Of a stretch of DNA of 64,000 nt, positions 43,776 to 52,959 are shown in pieces. Every line of letters begins with the position of its first letter. Position 1 is the stretch's first letter. Source of the stretch: Paenibacillus glycanilyticus (GTDB lineage: Bacteria > Bacillota > Bacilli > Paenibacillales > Paenibacillaceae); assembly GCF_023715145.1 (NCBI RefSeq), contig NZ_JAMBNP010000001.1:62001-126000 (forward strand). Reading direction: 5' to 3'. The notes beneath the pieces are model-generated. The model was not told where the DNA came from and did no database searches. It was given only the letters and a program-made list of their open reading frames with translations. A program made the translations under genes and the position numbers.

Positions 43776-44840
43776 CTACTCTCTGGAGACGCCTGCACTC
43801 GCGAAGGTCGCCATTTCTTGCATCAGCTTTAACGCCGCATCAACGAAATGGAAGCACAATACGGCGCCCGTGCCTTCACCAAGCCGCATGTCCAGCTGAA
43901 CCATCGGTGACAAGCCCATCGACTCCAATACGACCGCATGCCCTTGTTCCTGCGACAGATGGGAGGCGAACAGATACGGCTTCGCCTGCTCTGCAAGCCG
44001 TACAGCGACAAGTGCCGCAACCGAAGAAATAAACCCGTCAATGACAACCGGGCAGCCATGTGCAGCCGCGCCAATGATAAAACCGGCTAGTCCTGCGATC
44101 TCCGCGCCGCCTACCTTGGCGAGAACGTCCATTGGATCTGAAGCATCCGGTTGATTGACTTCAATAGCCCGTTTAACGACTTCAATCTTATGGCGCCAGC
44201 CTTCGTCGTTAATGCCTGTTCCTCTGCCGACCGATAGCTCCGGCGATAATCCGGTTAATACCGTGGTAATCGCAGCGCTTGGAGTAGTGTTGCCGATCCC
44301 CATCTCTCCCGTAGCGAACAGCCGGTAACCTCTCTCCGCCAATTCTTCGGCTACTCGAACGCCGGCAAGCAACGCGCGAAGAGCTTCCTCTCCGCTCATT
44401 GCTGGTTGCTTAGCCATATTGGCCGTTCCCCGTACGATCTTGCGGCTGAGCAAATCCGGATGCTCGATATCAGCGTTTACTCCAATATCCACACAATAGA
44501 CATCGGTTCCGGCTTGCCGAGCAAGCACATTCACGGCCGCGCCGCCGCTTAAGAAGTTAAGTACCATTTGCGGCGTTACTTCTTGCGGATAAGCACTGAC
44601 CCCTTCCTCGCACACGCCATGGTCTCCTGCCATCACAACAACCGCTTTGCGGCTCAGATCCGGCCACAGGCTGCCTGTTATTCCGGCTATACGAAATGCA
44701 ATATCCTCCAGCTTCCCCAGACTGCCCGTCGGCTTCGTCAATTGGTCGGAATGTGCCTTGGCGTCCAGCGCAGCCTGTTCATGGAAAGGCGCAATCCGTC
44801 CAATAACATGGTCCAAAGCAACCTTTAATTCATTCGCCAT
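43776..44840 (-). CDS. cobT: nicotinate-nucleotide--dimethylbenzimidazole phosphoribosyltransferase
   Basis: CobT activates the lower-ligand base as alpha-ribazole phosphate. The 354-residue protein has LTKPTGSLGKLE near residue 38, VVMAGDHGVCEEGVSAYPQEVT near 68, GEMGIGNTT near 178 and the catalytic-glutamate block DMRLGEGTGAVL near the C-terminus. It follows btuD by 29 bases. Confidence 0.95.
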   Translation of the reverse strand: MANELKVALDHVIGRIAPFHEQAALDAKAHSDQLTKPTGSLGKLEDIAFRIAGITGSLWPDLSRKAVVVMAGDHGVCEEGVSAYPQEVTPQMVLNFLSGGAAVNVLARQAGTDVYCVDIGVNADIEHPDLLSRKIVRGTANMAKQPAMSGEEALRALLAGVRVAEELAERGYRLFATGEMGIGNTTPSAAITTVLTGLSPELSVGRGTGINDEGWRHKIEVVKRAIEVNQPDASDPMDVLAKVGGAEIAGLAGFIIGAAAHGCPVVIDGFISSVAALVAVRLAEQAKPYLFASHLSQEQGHAVVLESMGLSPMVQLDMRLGEGTGAVLCFHFVDAALKLMQEMATFASAGVSRE

Positions 44841-44869
44841 ACGTTCCTACCCTCTCTACAGAAAATGTT

Positions 44870-45679
44870 CTATTTTACCTTTTCAAACAAACGGACGGTC
44901 TCCTGCTTCTTCGGCTGCAGCAGAACCTGCGGCGTTCCGGTTAACGGATGGCTAACGATAGACGCTTCCGTCTGATAGACCTCACGGATTAAAGCTGCGT
45001 TCAATACTTCAGCCGGGGAACCCGTTGCCGCGATTCCGCCTTGATGCAAGACGAGAATCTGATCGCAATACAAGGAAGCCAAATTAAGATCATGCAGCAC
45101 GGCAACAACCGTCAGCCCGCGTTCTCGCTGCCACTGCCGGACGGTATCGAGCAATTGCACCTGATAGCCGATATCCAGATAGGTCGTTGGCTCATCGAGC
45201 AAAATCACTTCCGGCTCCTGCACCATAACCTTCGCCAGCGCAACCCTTTGGCGCTCACCGCCGCTAAGCTGATCGAGCTGGCGGTTAGACAACTCCGTCA
45301 GTCCCATTGAATCAAGCGCAAAGTCGATTAACGAGGAATGATCCTCCCTCTCATCCCCGAACCAGTTCTGGTAAGGAAATCGTCCCATCTCAACAACCTG
45401 GCGAACCGTAAATCCAGCCGGAGGCAGACCGCCTTGCTGCAGAACGGCTAGGCGTCTTGCGAGTGCCTTGCGGGAATAATCCGGCATGTTGACTCCGGCG
45501 AGACTGATCTCACCGGACGAAGGCTTCATTACGCCGGATAACAGCTGAAGCAAAGTCGATTTGCCAACGCCGTTAGGACCGATAATGCCATGAATACAGC
45601 CAGGCGCCAGATCGAATGAAAGGTTCTCCAGCACCGCTCGGCCATTAACCTTCTTGCTCATACGTTGAACCGAGATCAT
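44870..45679 (-). CDS. btuD: corrinoid ABC transporter ATP-binding protein
   Basis: The ATPase powers uptake of corrinoids. The 269-residue protein has Walker A GPNGVGKST near residue 36, Q-loop, LSGGERQR near 142, Walker B VILLDEPTTYLD near 160 and a switch histidine in VLHDLNLAS. The ATG at 45679 forms an ATGA overlap with the btuC stop; longer readings that run into btuC are rejected. Siderophore-type ATPases are similar, but the riboswitch and neighbours fix the substrate as corrinoid. Confidence 0.93.
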   Translation of the reverse strand: MISVQRMSKKVNGRAVLENLSFDLAPGCIHGIIGPNGVGKSTLLQLLSGVMKPSSGEISLAGVNMPDYSRKALARRLAVLQQGGLPPAGFTVRQVVEMGRFPYQNWFGDEREDHSSLIDFALDSMGLTELSNRQLDQLSGGERQRVALAKVMVQEPEVILLDEPTTYLDIGYQVQLLDTVRQWQRERGLTVVAVLHDLNLASLYCDQILVLHQGGIAATGSPAEVLNAALIREVYQTEASIVSHPLTGTPQVLLQPKKQETVRLFEKVK

Positions 45680-46713
45680 AAGAAGCCCTCCTGTCCTTTT
45701 TTGCGCCGGTACAGCAGATAAGCGAAGAATGGCGCTCCTAACAGGGCGGTTACTACGCCAAGCGGAATTTCCTTCGGAGCTAGAGCTATTCTGGCAATCG
45801 TATCGGACCATAGAATAAAGATGCCTCCGCCAATTGCAGACAGCGGAATAAGCAGCCGGTAATCCGGGCCTACCATAAGCCGGATAAGATGAGGAACAAC
45901 CAGCCCGACAAATCCGATAACTCCGCTGACGGATACGGCCGCTGCAGTCAGCAGGGTCGAGCCGATCAGGACGATCAGCTTCGTCCGCTCGACCCGAATC
46001 CCCAGATGAGCCGCGTGACGCTCTCCCAGCACAAACAGATTCAGCGCTTGTCCGTAAGCAATCAGAAGCGGCAGACCGATAACCAGGCATGGAAGAACGA
46101 CATATACATCCGCCCAGCTTTTCATTGCTAACGATCCCATCAGCCAGAAGAGGATCTGGTTAATCACGTCATCCGACATCGAGACCATAAACGATACAAA
46201 AGCGCCAAGGAAGGATTGAATAATGACACCCGACAGGATTAAAGTCTCGATCTGCATGACACCTCTGCTGCGCGCAAGGAAAAATACGCCGAGCAGCGTG
46301 AGCGTCCCCGTCACAAATGCAATGAGCGGTATCGTCCACTCGCCAAGCACAGCTTGATAACCGAATAATATAAGAAAAGCCGCCCCTACCGAACTGCCGG
46401 ACGACACGCCTAACGTATACGGATCAGCCAGAGGATTTCGGAGCACGCCCTGAAAGCCCGCGCCGGCAAGCCCAAGACACGCACCAACAAGGACGCCAAG
46501 CAATATCCGGGACAATCTCACCTGGGTTACAATGGCGATCTCTCCGGCACTCCAATGGCTGTCTGCGTCATCGATCCAAGGAAGCTGATGCCAGAGTATC
46601 CCCCATACATCGGCAAACGATATCGTGGATGAACCAATCGACAAACTTCCTACGATAGAAACAGCAAGAAGGAGCAAGGCTGCTCCTCCATAGACCGCTA
46701 ATTTTGTTTTCAT
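45676..46713 (-). CDS. btuC: corrinoid ABC transporter permease
   Basis: The 345-residue FecCD-type permease has about ten helices, with ILLGVLVGACLGLAGAGFQGVLRNPLADPYTLGVSSGSSVGAA-type blocks (the GVLRNPLADP and GSSVGAA motifs are visible near 80-115) and the C-terminal GVIGFVGLVVPHLIRLMVGPDYRLL block. It starts one base after the btuF stop and overlaps btuD by four bases. Confidence 0.93.
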   Translation of the reverse strand: MKTKLAVYGGAALLLLAVSIVGSLSIGSSTISFADVWGILWHQLPWIDDADSHWSAGEIAIVTQVRLSRILLGVLVGACLGLAGAGFQGVLRNPLADPYTLGVSSGSSVGAAFLILFGYQAVLGEWTIPLIAFVTGTLTLLGVFFLARSRGVMQIETLILSGVIIQSFLGAFVSFMVSMSDDVINQILFWLMGSLAMKSWADVYVVLPCLVIGLPLLIAYGQALNLFVLGERHAAHLGIRVERTKLIVLIGSTLLTAAAVSVSGVIGFVGLVVPHLIRLMVGPDYRLLIPLSAIGGGIFILWSDTIARIALAPKEIPLGVVTALLGAPFFAYLLYRRKKGQEGFL

Positions 46714-46714
46714 C

Positions 46715-47719
46715 TTACTTCACAAGATCCGGATGAAGAGCCTTCGCAACTTGCAGAAGCGCATCCGCAAGACGTGGACCTACGCGTGCCGTCTCGTCGT
46801 TGCCAACCTCGAACATCTGCTTGTTCTTCACCGCGTCGATCGCTTCCCAGCCTGGACGGCTTGTAATTCCGGTCACGATTGGGTTCGGATCCTCTCCAAG
46901 ATCAGGATAAAGGATAATAGCAGGATTCTGCTTGACTACTTCTTCCGCGCTCACTTCATACCAGCCAGCTTGAGCAGCGCCTACATTCGTTCCGCCCGCA
47001 ATGGTCAGCAGCTCATCGAGGAACGTGCCCGAACCCACGGTCCAGCCCGGAGAGAACTCCAGGTAAACAAGCTTCTTCGGAGCGTCCTTCACCGCATCGG
47101 TTACTTGCTGCTTCACTTCGCGCATATGAGCTGCAACTTGTGCCGCTTCGGTGTTCTTATTCATAATATTACCGATTGTCTCGATTTTGGCAATCGTTTC
47201 ATCGTAAGTATGCGGATCTGTCGCAAGCACCGTAATATTTAATTTGCGAAGCTGTTCTACCGCATCGGTATTCATGGTTGAAGAGGCAAGCACAAGATCG
47301 GGATTAAGAGCAGCTACCGCTTCGATATTCGTGGTCATGTCGCCAACCTTCGGCTTCGAAGCCGCTTCCTCCGGATAGTTGCTGTAGCTGTCAACGCCGG
47401 CCACTTCATTGCCCGCTCCAACCGCGTAAAGCACTTCCGTCTCGCTCGGAGCAAGGGATACCACCTTCGTTGGAGCTTTCTCGAAGGTCAATTCGGTACC
47501 GGTCGCATCCGTAACTTTAACCGGATATACCGTCTCGGACGCTGCAGCAGGACTTTCGGCAGGCTGCTCGCTTTGGGCAGGCGTCGCCGACGCATTGGCA
47601 TTCCCCGTCGCGTTATTCGCGTTCCCGTTATCGGAACCGCATGCGGCCATAAAGACCAGCATGGCTGTCAGCATTACCGCCAGCATCCATTTTGTAAACC
47701 TTTTGTTTCTCTCTACCAT
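46715..47719 (-). CDS. btuF: corrinoid-binding lipoprotein
   Basis: This is the extracellular binding protein of the corrinoid importer. The 334-residue protein has a lipoprotein signal with lipobox MAAC (cysteine near residue 27), a low-complexity Asn/Ala/Ser/Pro tether to about residue 65 and then a BtuF/FepB-type binding fold (VVSLAPSETEVLYAVGAGNEVAGV, AALNPDLVLASS, LLTIAGGTN). It is the first gene after the cobalamin riboswitch terminator. Confidence 0.92.
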   Translation of the reverse strand: MVERNKRFTKWMLAVMLTAMLVFMAACGSDNGNANNATGNANASATPAQSEQPAESPAAASETVYPVKVTDATGTELTFEKAPTKVVSLAPSETEVLYAVGAGNEVAGVDSYSNYPEEAASKPKVGDMTTNIEAVAALNPDLVLASSTMNTDAVEQLRKLNITVLATDPHTYDETIAKIETIGNIMNKNTEAAQVAAHMREVKQQVTDAVKDAPKKLVYLEFSPGWTVGSGTFLDELLTIAGGTNVGAAQAGWYEVSAEEVVKQNPAIILYPDLGEDPNPIVTGITSRPGWEAIDAVKNKQMFEVGNDETARVGPRLADALLQVAKALHPDLVK

Positions 47720-47756
47720 TGTTTCTAAGCACTCCTTCTACTTTTCTTGACCGGAA

Positions 47757-47796
47757 AACAAAAAAGGCATTCCCGGCAAAAGTGCCGGAAATGCCG
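47757..47796 (-). terminator. riboswitch-controlled intrinsic terminator
   Basis: Perfectly placed 13-pair hairpin (47766-47778 with 47783-47795, one mismatch) followed on the minus strand by six Ts and further T-rich bases. It lies between the cobalamin aptamer and the btuF start, so ligand binding is expected to stop transcription here. Confidence 0.93.
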
Positions 47797-47877
47797 GAAG
47801 TCCCCTTGCTTGCACGCAAATAAGGACGAGTTCCCTCATTCCAACACTTCCCTAACTCCACGTAGGTACAGCGTTAT

Positions 47878-48072
47878 GCAAACAGGCAGGTCTCCTGACT
47901 TGAAGTGTACGGGCCAGCGTCTTCCCAGATTGGAGATCCAGTGACTTATGCTGACTCGCGGGCCTAAGCTTGCTTCTTGCGAAGGCTTAGACGACTTCTT
48001 ACAGTGGCGGGTCCGTGCCGGATTTGAACCGGACTTCCCTATTAAGCTTACAACGGCTGTTGCAGCACCTGT
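47878..48072 (-). promoter_or_regulatory. cobalamin riboswitch
   Basis: The minus strand has the conserved elements of a class I cobalamin riboswitch: GGGAAGTCCGG near 48020-48045, the GCCACTGT core at 48001-48008 and the AGTCAGGAGACCTGCC B12-box region at 47883-47900, joined by stems of the expected order. It lies between the copA 3' end and btuF and precedes a T-tailed terminator. High adenosylcobalamin should shut off the nine-gene uptake and salvage operon. Confidence 0.95.
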
Positions 48073-48101
48073 TTGACGATTATTCCATTTCAACCAACGT
48101 A

Positions 48102-48131
48102 ACTATACCACCCGTATTCTAGAATTGTCCA
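48102..48131 (-). promoter_or_regulatory. promoter of the cobamide operon
   Basis: On the minus strand, -35 TGGACA (48126-48131) and -10 TATAGT (48102-48107) with an 18-base spacer overlap the last codons of copA. This would start the riboswitch transcript about 30 bases before the aptamer. Confidence 0.55.
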
Positions 48132-50353
48132 GCTACTTTTCTAAGACGGGCGCCAAGCCGGATAGCGTTGCCCACAACGGATACCGAGCTGAAAGCCATA
48201 GCCGTGCCGGCCATCCATGGCTGGAGCATGCCGCAGGCGGCGAATGGAATAATGAAGGCGTTATAGATAAAAGCAAACGTCAAATTCTGCCTCACATTGC
48301 GAACCGTCAAACGGCTGATCAGCAAAGCCTCCGGTATGGCGGTCATCCTCGGCTGCAGCAAAGTGATGTGGCCAGCCGTTAATGCGGCATCCGTTCCATC
48401 CCCCATCGCAAGTCCAACATCCGCCGCGGCGAGTGCCGGAGCATCGTTCCAGCCGTCGCCGGCCATGCCAACCTTGTAATCCTGCCGCTTCAAGCGGTCG
48501 ACGAGCTCTAGCTTATCCTCGGGCAGCATATTGGCAAAGACTTGCGTTGGCGTTATTCCTGCCGTCTGCGCTGCGCTCAGAGCCGGAGCCGGATGATCCC
48601 CCGTCGCCACAAGCACCGTTACGCCGGCTTTGCGCAGCCGGGAGACGGCCGATTTGGCGAAAGGCTTAACCGCATCCAGGAAGGAAATCGCCCCTATTAC
48701 CCGATTATTATCCGCTACATAGAGTACGGTCTCTCCCTGCTTCTGCCGCTCCTCCGCAAAGCCGTGGACCGTTGGACTATCGAAGCTCCAATGCTTCGCT
48801 GCGGCAAATCCGGCATTCCCGATGCCCATTCTTCGCTGCTCGACGGAAGCCTCAACGCCTTTCCCCGTCAGATAAGTGAATTCGGTCGCAGCAGGCGGAA
48901 CAAGACCCGCTTGCAGCGCTTCGGCGCGGATCGCGATCGCAAGCGGATGCGTCGAGCTTGATTCAACTGCTGCGGCAAGCCTCAAGAGACCTTGTTTGCT
49001 TCCCTGCGTCGTGTGGATACTGCTTACTTTTGGCTTGCCTTCGGTTAACGTGCCCGTTTTATCCAAGACAAGCATATTCAGCTGGGCCAGCCGTTCAAGG
49101 GCTCCCGCCTCCTTCACGACAATCCCTCTTTTGGCCAGATGCCGTGATGCAACAACAAGGGAGATTGGCGTGGCAAGTCCCAGCGCGCAGGGACAGGCAG
49201 CCAGCACCACGGCAACGGCACAACGGAATGCCATCGTCCAATTGCCCGGATCCGCAATCGTGACCCAGATCACAAATGTGCCTAGCGAAAGGAGTAGCAT
49301 GGCGGGAACAAACCAGGCCGATACGGTATCGACCTGCCTCTGAATCACGGACTTCGACCGCTGCGCCTGCCTGACCAGATCCACAATCCGGCTTAACATG
49401 GTGGCATAGCCGGCGGCGGTTGTCCGAATGCGCAAAGTATTGCTGCCATTTTGGGTACCCGCCCATACGGAGTCGCCGGAGCGCTTGGCAAGAGGTACGC
49501 TCTCTCCTGTCAGCAAGGATTCATCCACCTCTGACTCTCCGCTTGTGATGGTCCCGTCAACGGGAATAATCTGCCCGGCCTGTACGATAACATAATCGTT
49601 CTCGCGGACAAACTCCGTCTTGATCTCCATTTCAACCCCGGCCCGCTCCACTCTGACGATCGTATTGAGCAGCTTGCTGTAGCCCGATGCATCCTGCTGC
49701 GCCCTGGAGGTGACCGACGCTTCGATAAACTTGCCGAGCAGAACAGCCGTTATGACAACGGCGGACGTCTCGAAATATAACGGCACCTCATGCGCGTATA
49801 AAGCGTCACGGTCCGCATTAAACACAAGGAAATGGCTGTACAGGTAAGCTGCGGAGGTGCCCGTTGCCACCAGCACGTCCATGTTGGTCGCGCGGGAGCG
49901 AATGGCATGATAAGCCCCGATATAGAACGGCAGCCCGATCACAAACTGGATAATGGTAGCAAGTCCAAGCTGAAGCCATGGATTAGTCAGCATGGCTGGC
50001 AATTCAATCTGGGCAAAAGGAGCCAGATGCTGCACCATAGCCGACAGCAGCGGGAGCGTCAGCAACAAGGAGATCATCAGCCGGAGCCGAAGCCGGCTTC
50101 TCTCTTTGTCGAAGCCCTCCTTCGCATTTTCCGGCAAATCCGCCTTGAACCCCAGCTTGCCGATCTGCTCCATAATAGCCGATGGCTGTATCATGCCCGG
50201 CATATATTGTACCCAGGCCGTTCGCGCCGAATAGCTGACTGCTACCGCTTCAACCCCCGGCATTTTTCCAACGTTCTTCTCTATTCTGGCCGCGCAAGCG
50301 GTGCAGCTCATCCCTTGCACGGATAAATCTATCGTTATTCCCTTATCGTCCAT
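48119..50353 (-). CDS. copA: copper-translocating P-type ATPase
   Basis: CopA exports Cu+ from the cytosol. The 744-residue protein has a single N-terminal heavy-metal domain with GMSCTAC (Cys17 and Cys20), eight membrane helices, the metal-transport motif ACPCALGLATP near residue 385, the phosphorylation motif DKTGT near 425 and GDGWNDAPALAAADVGLAMG near 645. Many relatives carry two metal-binding domains; this has one. No copZ or csoR is next to it. The 3' end contains the promoter of the cobamide operon. Confidence 0.95.
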   Translation of the reverse strand: MDDKGITIDLSVQGMSCTACAARIEKNVGKMPGVEAVAVSYSARTAWVQYMPGMIQPSAIMEQIGKLGFKADLPENAKEGFDKERSRLRLRLMISLLLTLPLLSAMVQHLAPFAQIELPAMLTNPWLQLGLATIIQFVIGLPFYIGAYHAIRSRATNMDVLVATGTSAAYLYSHFLVFNADRDALYAHEVPLYFETSAVVITAVLLGKFIEASVTSRAQQDASGYSKLLNTIVRVERAGVEMEIKTEFVRENDYVIVQAGQIIPVDGTITSGESEVDESLLTGESVPLAKRSGDSVWAGTQNGSNTLRIRTTAAGYATMLSRIVDLVRQAQRSKSVIQRQVDTVSAWFVPAMLLLSLGTFVIWVTIADPGNWTMAFRCAVAVVLAACPCALGLATPISLVVASRHLAKRGIVVKEAGALERLAQLNMLVLDKTGTLTEGKPKVSSIHTTQGSKQGLLRLAAAVESSSTHPLAIAIRAEALQAGLVPPAATEFTYLTGKGVEASVEQRRMGIGNAGFAAAKHWSFDSPTVHGFAEERQKQGETVLYVADNNRVIGAISFLDAVKPFAKSAVSRLRKAGVTVLVATGDHPAPALSAAQTAGITPTQVFANMLPEDKLELVDRLKRQDYKVGMAGDGWNDAPALAAADVGLAMGDGTDAALTAGHITLLQPRMTAIPEALLISRLTVRNVRQNLTFAFIYNAFIIPFAACGMLQPWMAGTAMAFSSVSVVGNAIRLGARLRKVAGQF

Positions 50354-50452
50354 CGACCATCACCCGCCTTCCGCTTGTCCGTTCTGCTGCAATCGAACAA
50401 GCTCCTGCGTTAATCTATATGATTCGAATGGGATGCCCATGCTTAAAAATAA

Positions 50453-50504
50453 GCAGAAAAAAAGCGTGCTGACGGAGGCAATTGCTCTCTCGTCAGCACG
50501 CTTT
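50453..50504 (-). terminator. terminator after the rhodanese gene
   Basis: Perfect 14-pair stem (50461-50474 with 50491-50504) followed by a T-run on the minus strand, immediately after the rhodanese stop. It separates that gene from copA. Confidence 0.94.
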
Positions 50505-50508
50505 AACC

Positions 50509-50817
50509 TTATTTGCCGTACGCGACTTCGCCGTTCCAGGCGAGCATGCCGCCCGACATGTTTGTTACGTTATAGCCTTGGGCATGGAGGAAATCGCAAG
50601 CTCTTCCGCTGCGTCCGCCGCTGCGGCAGACCAGAATCAAGGCTTCTTCCTTAGGCAGCTCTTCATAACGCTCGCCAAATTGCGATAGCGGAAGGCTTAC
50701 CGCTTCCCCGATATGTCCGGCTTCCCACTCATCATCCTCACGCACATCAATCAGGTGCAGCTTCTCGCCGTTCTTCAGGCGCTCTTCTACTTCGGCTGGT
50801 GTAATCTCTGGGTACAC
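50509..50817 (-). CDS. rhodanese-domain protein
   Basis: The 102-residue single-domain sulfurtransferase has LIDVREDDEWEAGHI near residue 22 and the active-site loop LVCRSGGRSGRA with the catalytic cysteine near 63, then NMSGGMLAWNG. It may move sulfane sulfur; the partner is unknown. The start is GTG at 50817, with AAGGAG nine bases upstream, one base after the stop of the DUF1992 gene, so the two are almost certainly co-transcribed. Confidence 0.9.
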   Translation of the reverse strand: MYPEITPAEVEERLKNGEKLHLIDVREDDEWEAGHIGEAVSLPLSQFGERYEELPKEEALILVCRSGGRSGRACDFLHAQGYNVTNMSGGMLAWNGEVAYGK

Positions 50818-50818
50818 T

Positions 50819-51199
50819 TTATTCCACTCCTTCAAATTTCTTCAGGATCTTTGATTCATATTGCTGAAAGACCGATGATTGCTGCAAGCCGCGGGCATCC
50901 ATAAGGATTTTGTAGCGCAGCTCCTTCTCGGTCAGCTTCTTTTTCAAGACGGCTTGCTCATCCGGATTCCGGCACAAACGGATCATATCGCGGAGACTTA
51001 CGATCTCCATCTTCACAACCATCTCTTCCGGAATCATTCCGGCGTTGCTCAGAAGCTTGTAAGCGACTCGGAGCTCCTCCGGCACATGGGAGTTATCATC
51101 CAGCGTGAGCGGCTGGCCTTTCCCTTTCAGGTTGTCGAACTCGCCCTTCGCCATCGATTCCTTAATGCGCTGCTCAACCAACGAGGACATGAAGTCCAT
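50819..51199 (-). CDS. DUF1992 (DnaJC28-like) protein
   Basis: The 126-residue protein matches the conserved domain named after DNAJC28 and found in B. subtilis YhdN-like proteins: VEQRIKESMAKGEFDNLKGKGQPL, with the diagnostic GKGQPL, then VPEELRVAYKLLSNAGMIPEE. The rest is helical and charged. No J-domain HPD motif is present. Function is unknown. An ATG at 51190 is an alternative start. It overlaps nothing and runs straight into the rhodanese gene. Confidence 0.88.
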   Translation of the reverse strand: MDFMSSLVEQRIKESMAKGEFDNLKGKGQPLTLDDNSHVPEELRVAYKLLSNAGMIPEEMVVKMEIVSLRDMIRLCRNPDEQAVLKKKLTEKELRYKILMDARGLQQSSVFQQYESKILKKFEGVE

Positions 51200-51262
51200 G
51201 CCTGATCCCGCCTTTCCGTCATTACCCCTATGTCCGCACCGCTTTCTTCTAGCATTGTAACG

Positions 51263-51298
51263 AAAAAGAAGCCTCCCGGCAATCAGAAGCTTCTCTCT
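51263..51298 (-). terminator. terminator after the YbjQ-family gene
   Basis: AGAAGC/GCTTCT hairpin followed by TTTTT on the minus strand, just after the stop at 51307. The stem is short. Confidence 0.6.
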
Positions 51299-51306
51299 CT
51301 TTATTA

Positions 51307-51618
51307 TTAGATTCGAACGGCCGTCCCGCTAACGGCAACCATCAGCATGCCGTCACGCACAACCTCGTAGTCGATGTCGATGCCAACAACGGCATTTGCC
51401 CCTAGGCGGGAAGCCTGATTTTTCATTTCGGCAAATGCAATGTCTCTTGCTTCCTTCAGCTTGCTCTCGTATGCGCCGGAACGTCCGCCGACAATATCCG
51501 TGATCGAGGCGAAAAAGTCTCGGACAACGTTGGCCCCCATAATCGCTTCGCCCGTTACAATACCCGAATATTCAACAATCGGATGTCCTTCAATGGTTGC
51601 AGTTGTCGTTACTAACAT
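51307..51618 (-). CDS. YbjQ/UPF0145-family protein
   Basis: The 103-residue protein has the family pattern [40 protein letters not shown] and [13 protein letters not shown]. Members form a pentameric fold of unclear function, sometimes called heavy-metal-binding. The ATG at 51618 is preferred because AGAGGGG lies eight bases upstream; a longer reading adds a non-conserved 25 residues. Confidence 0.92.
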   Translation of the reverse strand: MLVTTTATIEGHPIVEYSGIVTGEAIMGANVVRDFFASITDIVGGRSGAYESKLKEARDIAFAEMKNQASRLGANAVVGIDIDYEVVRDGMLMVAVSGTAVRI

Positions 51619-51711
51619 GAGTATTACCCCTCTCGAAAATGATAAAACGGATGATATAAGAAGGAATACGTCCCGGACGGAAAAACGTTTCATTTAGTAC
51701 TAAAACAATCG

Positions 51712-52035
51712 CTAGCTCCGGATCTCCTCCAATTGCACATCTCGAACTTGACCCGAATCGGCAGCCACAAAAATATGCACCCGCACGCCAAATTCGGAAC
51801 CCGCTCCCCTAAGCCAAAGCCTGAATCGTTCCTCATTCCTCGTCCCCGCCGCAAAATGCCCCTCGTACTTGTAGTCGATAATATCCGCATCCGGGTATTG
51901 ATTGGCCACCTCCTGCATCGCTATTCTGCCGTATTTGGCATAGGAAGGCTCCGCATGCGCAGCCGCAGGCGCAGCAAATGCCAAAATAGAAACGACCAGC
52001 ATATAGATCAATGGTTTACTTCTCTTAAATCCCAT
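51712..52035 (-). CDS. secreted DUF3889 (YqzG/YhdC-like) protein
   Basis: The 107-residue protein has a signal peptide ending at AAHAEP, then a short mature domain with YAKYGRIAMQEVANQYPDADIIDYKYEG, typical of the DUF3889 family of Bacillales. It is predicted extracellular. Function is unknown. It lies between the YbjQ gene and vanW-like gene. Confidence 0.87.
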   Translation of the reverse strand: MGFKRSKPLIYMLVVSILAFAAPAAAHAEPSYAKYGRIAMQEVANQYPDADIIDYKYEGHFAAGTRNEERFRLWLRGAGSEFGVRVHIFVAADSGQVRDVQLEEIRS

Positions 52036-52121
52036 ACAGCCACCTCATCATCCACATTTTTCACGGTCTTTACTCCTGTTAGTGTGGCTGTATAAAGCGG
52101 CAAGCATACATGCTGCCTATT

Positions 52122-52931
52122 TCAGACCGGTTCAAGCATAGGGGCGTACATCATAACGACTTCATTGCCCGTTACATACTCTTCGCCGAGCAGCTCGCCA
52201 TCCTCAAGCAAGTATTTTCTGCGGCAAATGGCATTGCTTCGGACGTATCCGCCCCATGGCTTCAGCTCAATCCGGTGATCCTTCTCGAATACTTCATACC
52301 GATGGTTAAGCGGCAGCGATGACCGCCACTCCCCCACCAGCTTATCATCCGTGAGGCCAACGACCAGTTGATAAGGCTCCTGCGTGGGATTATAGATTTG
52401 CAGATCCAAGTAATTGTAAGCACAAGTCGCGCCGCTGCCGAATGGCTGCGTCCGTCCGGCATCCGGAAACACGTCGTAGCTGTGGCGATGCCGTTCTATA
52501 ATCTGCAAAGGAGTATGCAGCGTCATCCAATAGATCAGATTAGACATCTGGCATAATCCGCCGCCCACGCCCGATTTATACCTGCCGTAAAATAAAACCA
52601 TGCCGTCCACATATCCTTTTCGTCTGGTTGGTTTGCCGATCGATCGCCAGTAGGAGAAGGTTTCGCCGGGCATCAGGACGATACCGTTCAGCTTAGCTGC
52701 CGCGAGCTTCAGATTAATTACCTTGTTCGTCTGCAGCCACATCTCTACGTTTCGAAGCTGCCTCATCAAGGGAGTGGCATGGGTGTAAACCACATAAGGC
52801 AATGAAAGCTCCTTGTTTATGCGGGCCAGCTTGCTGTTGCTGAACAGCCATTTCACCCGTCTTTTATTCGTGAACCACCATTTCCCCGCCTGAAGGCGCA
52901 GGAGAGAACGTTTGACCGGCCGATGCTGCAT
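52122..52931 (-). CDS. VanW-family protein
   Basis: The 269-residue protein matches VanW: LNGIVLMPGETFSYWRSIGKPT, GVGGGLCQMSNLIYWM near residue 160 with the conserved cysteine, HRHSYDVFPDAG, and a C-terminal beta domain. VanW members are linked to cell-envelope proteins, but activity is unknown. The ATG at 52931 is used, with GGGAAG 12 bases upstream; an adjacent TTG is possible. The signal peptidase gene ends 28 bases before it. Confidence 0.88.
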   Translation of the reverse strand: MQHRPVKRSLLRLQAGKWWFTNKRRVKWLFSNSKLARINKELSLPYVVYTHATPLMRQLRNVEMWLQTNKVINLKLAAAKLNGIVLMPGETFSYWRSIGKPTRRKGYVDGMVLFYGRYKSGVGGGLCQMSNLIYWMTLHTPLQIIERHRHSYDVFPDAGRTQPFGSGATCAYNYLDLQIYNPTQEPYQLVVGLTDDKLVGEWRSSLPLNHRYEVFEKDHRIELKPWGGYVRSNAICRRKYLLEDGELLGEEYVTGNEVVMMYAPMLEPV

Positions 52932-52959
52932 CAAATTATTCAACTTCCCTTTTCTCCCT

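Noticed and set aside
45680..46090. Longer N-terminus for btuD
   Set aside because: It would lie in btuC in another frame; the ATG at 45679 with an ATGA overlap and normal family length is better.
48000..48045. tRNA-like T-arm (GGTTCAAATCC-type bases) on the minus strand
   Set aside because: The surrounding bases fit the cobalamin riboswitch core and no acceptor stem or anticodon arm can be drawn.
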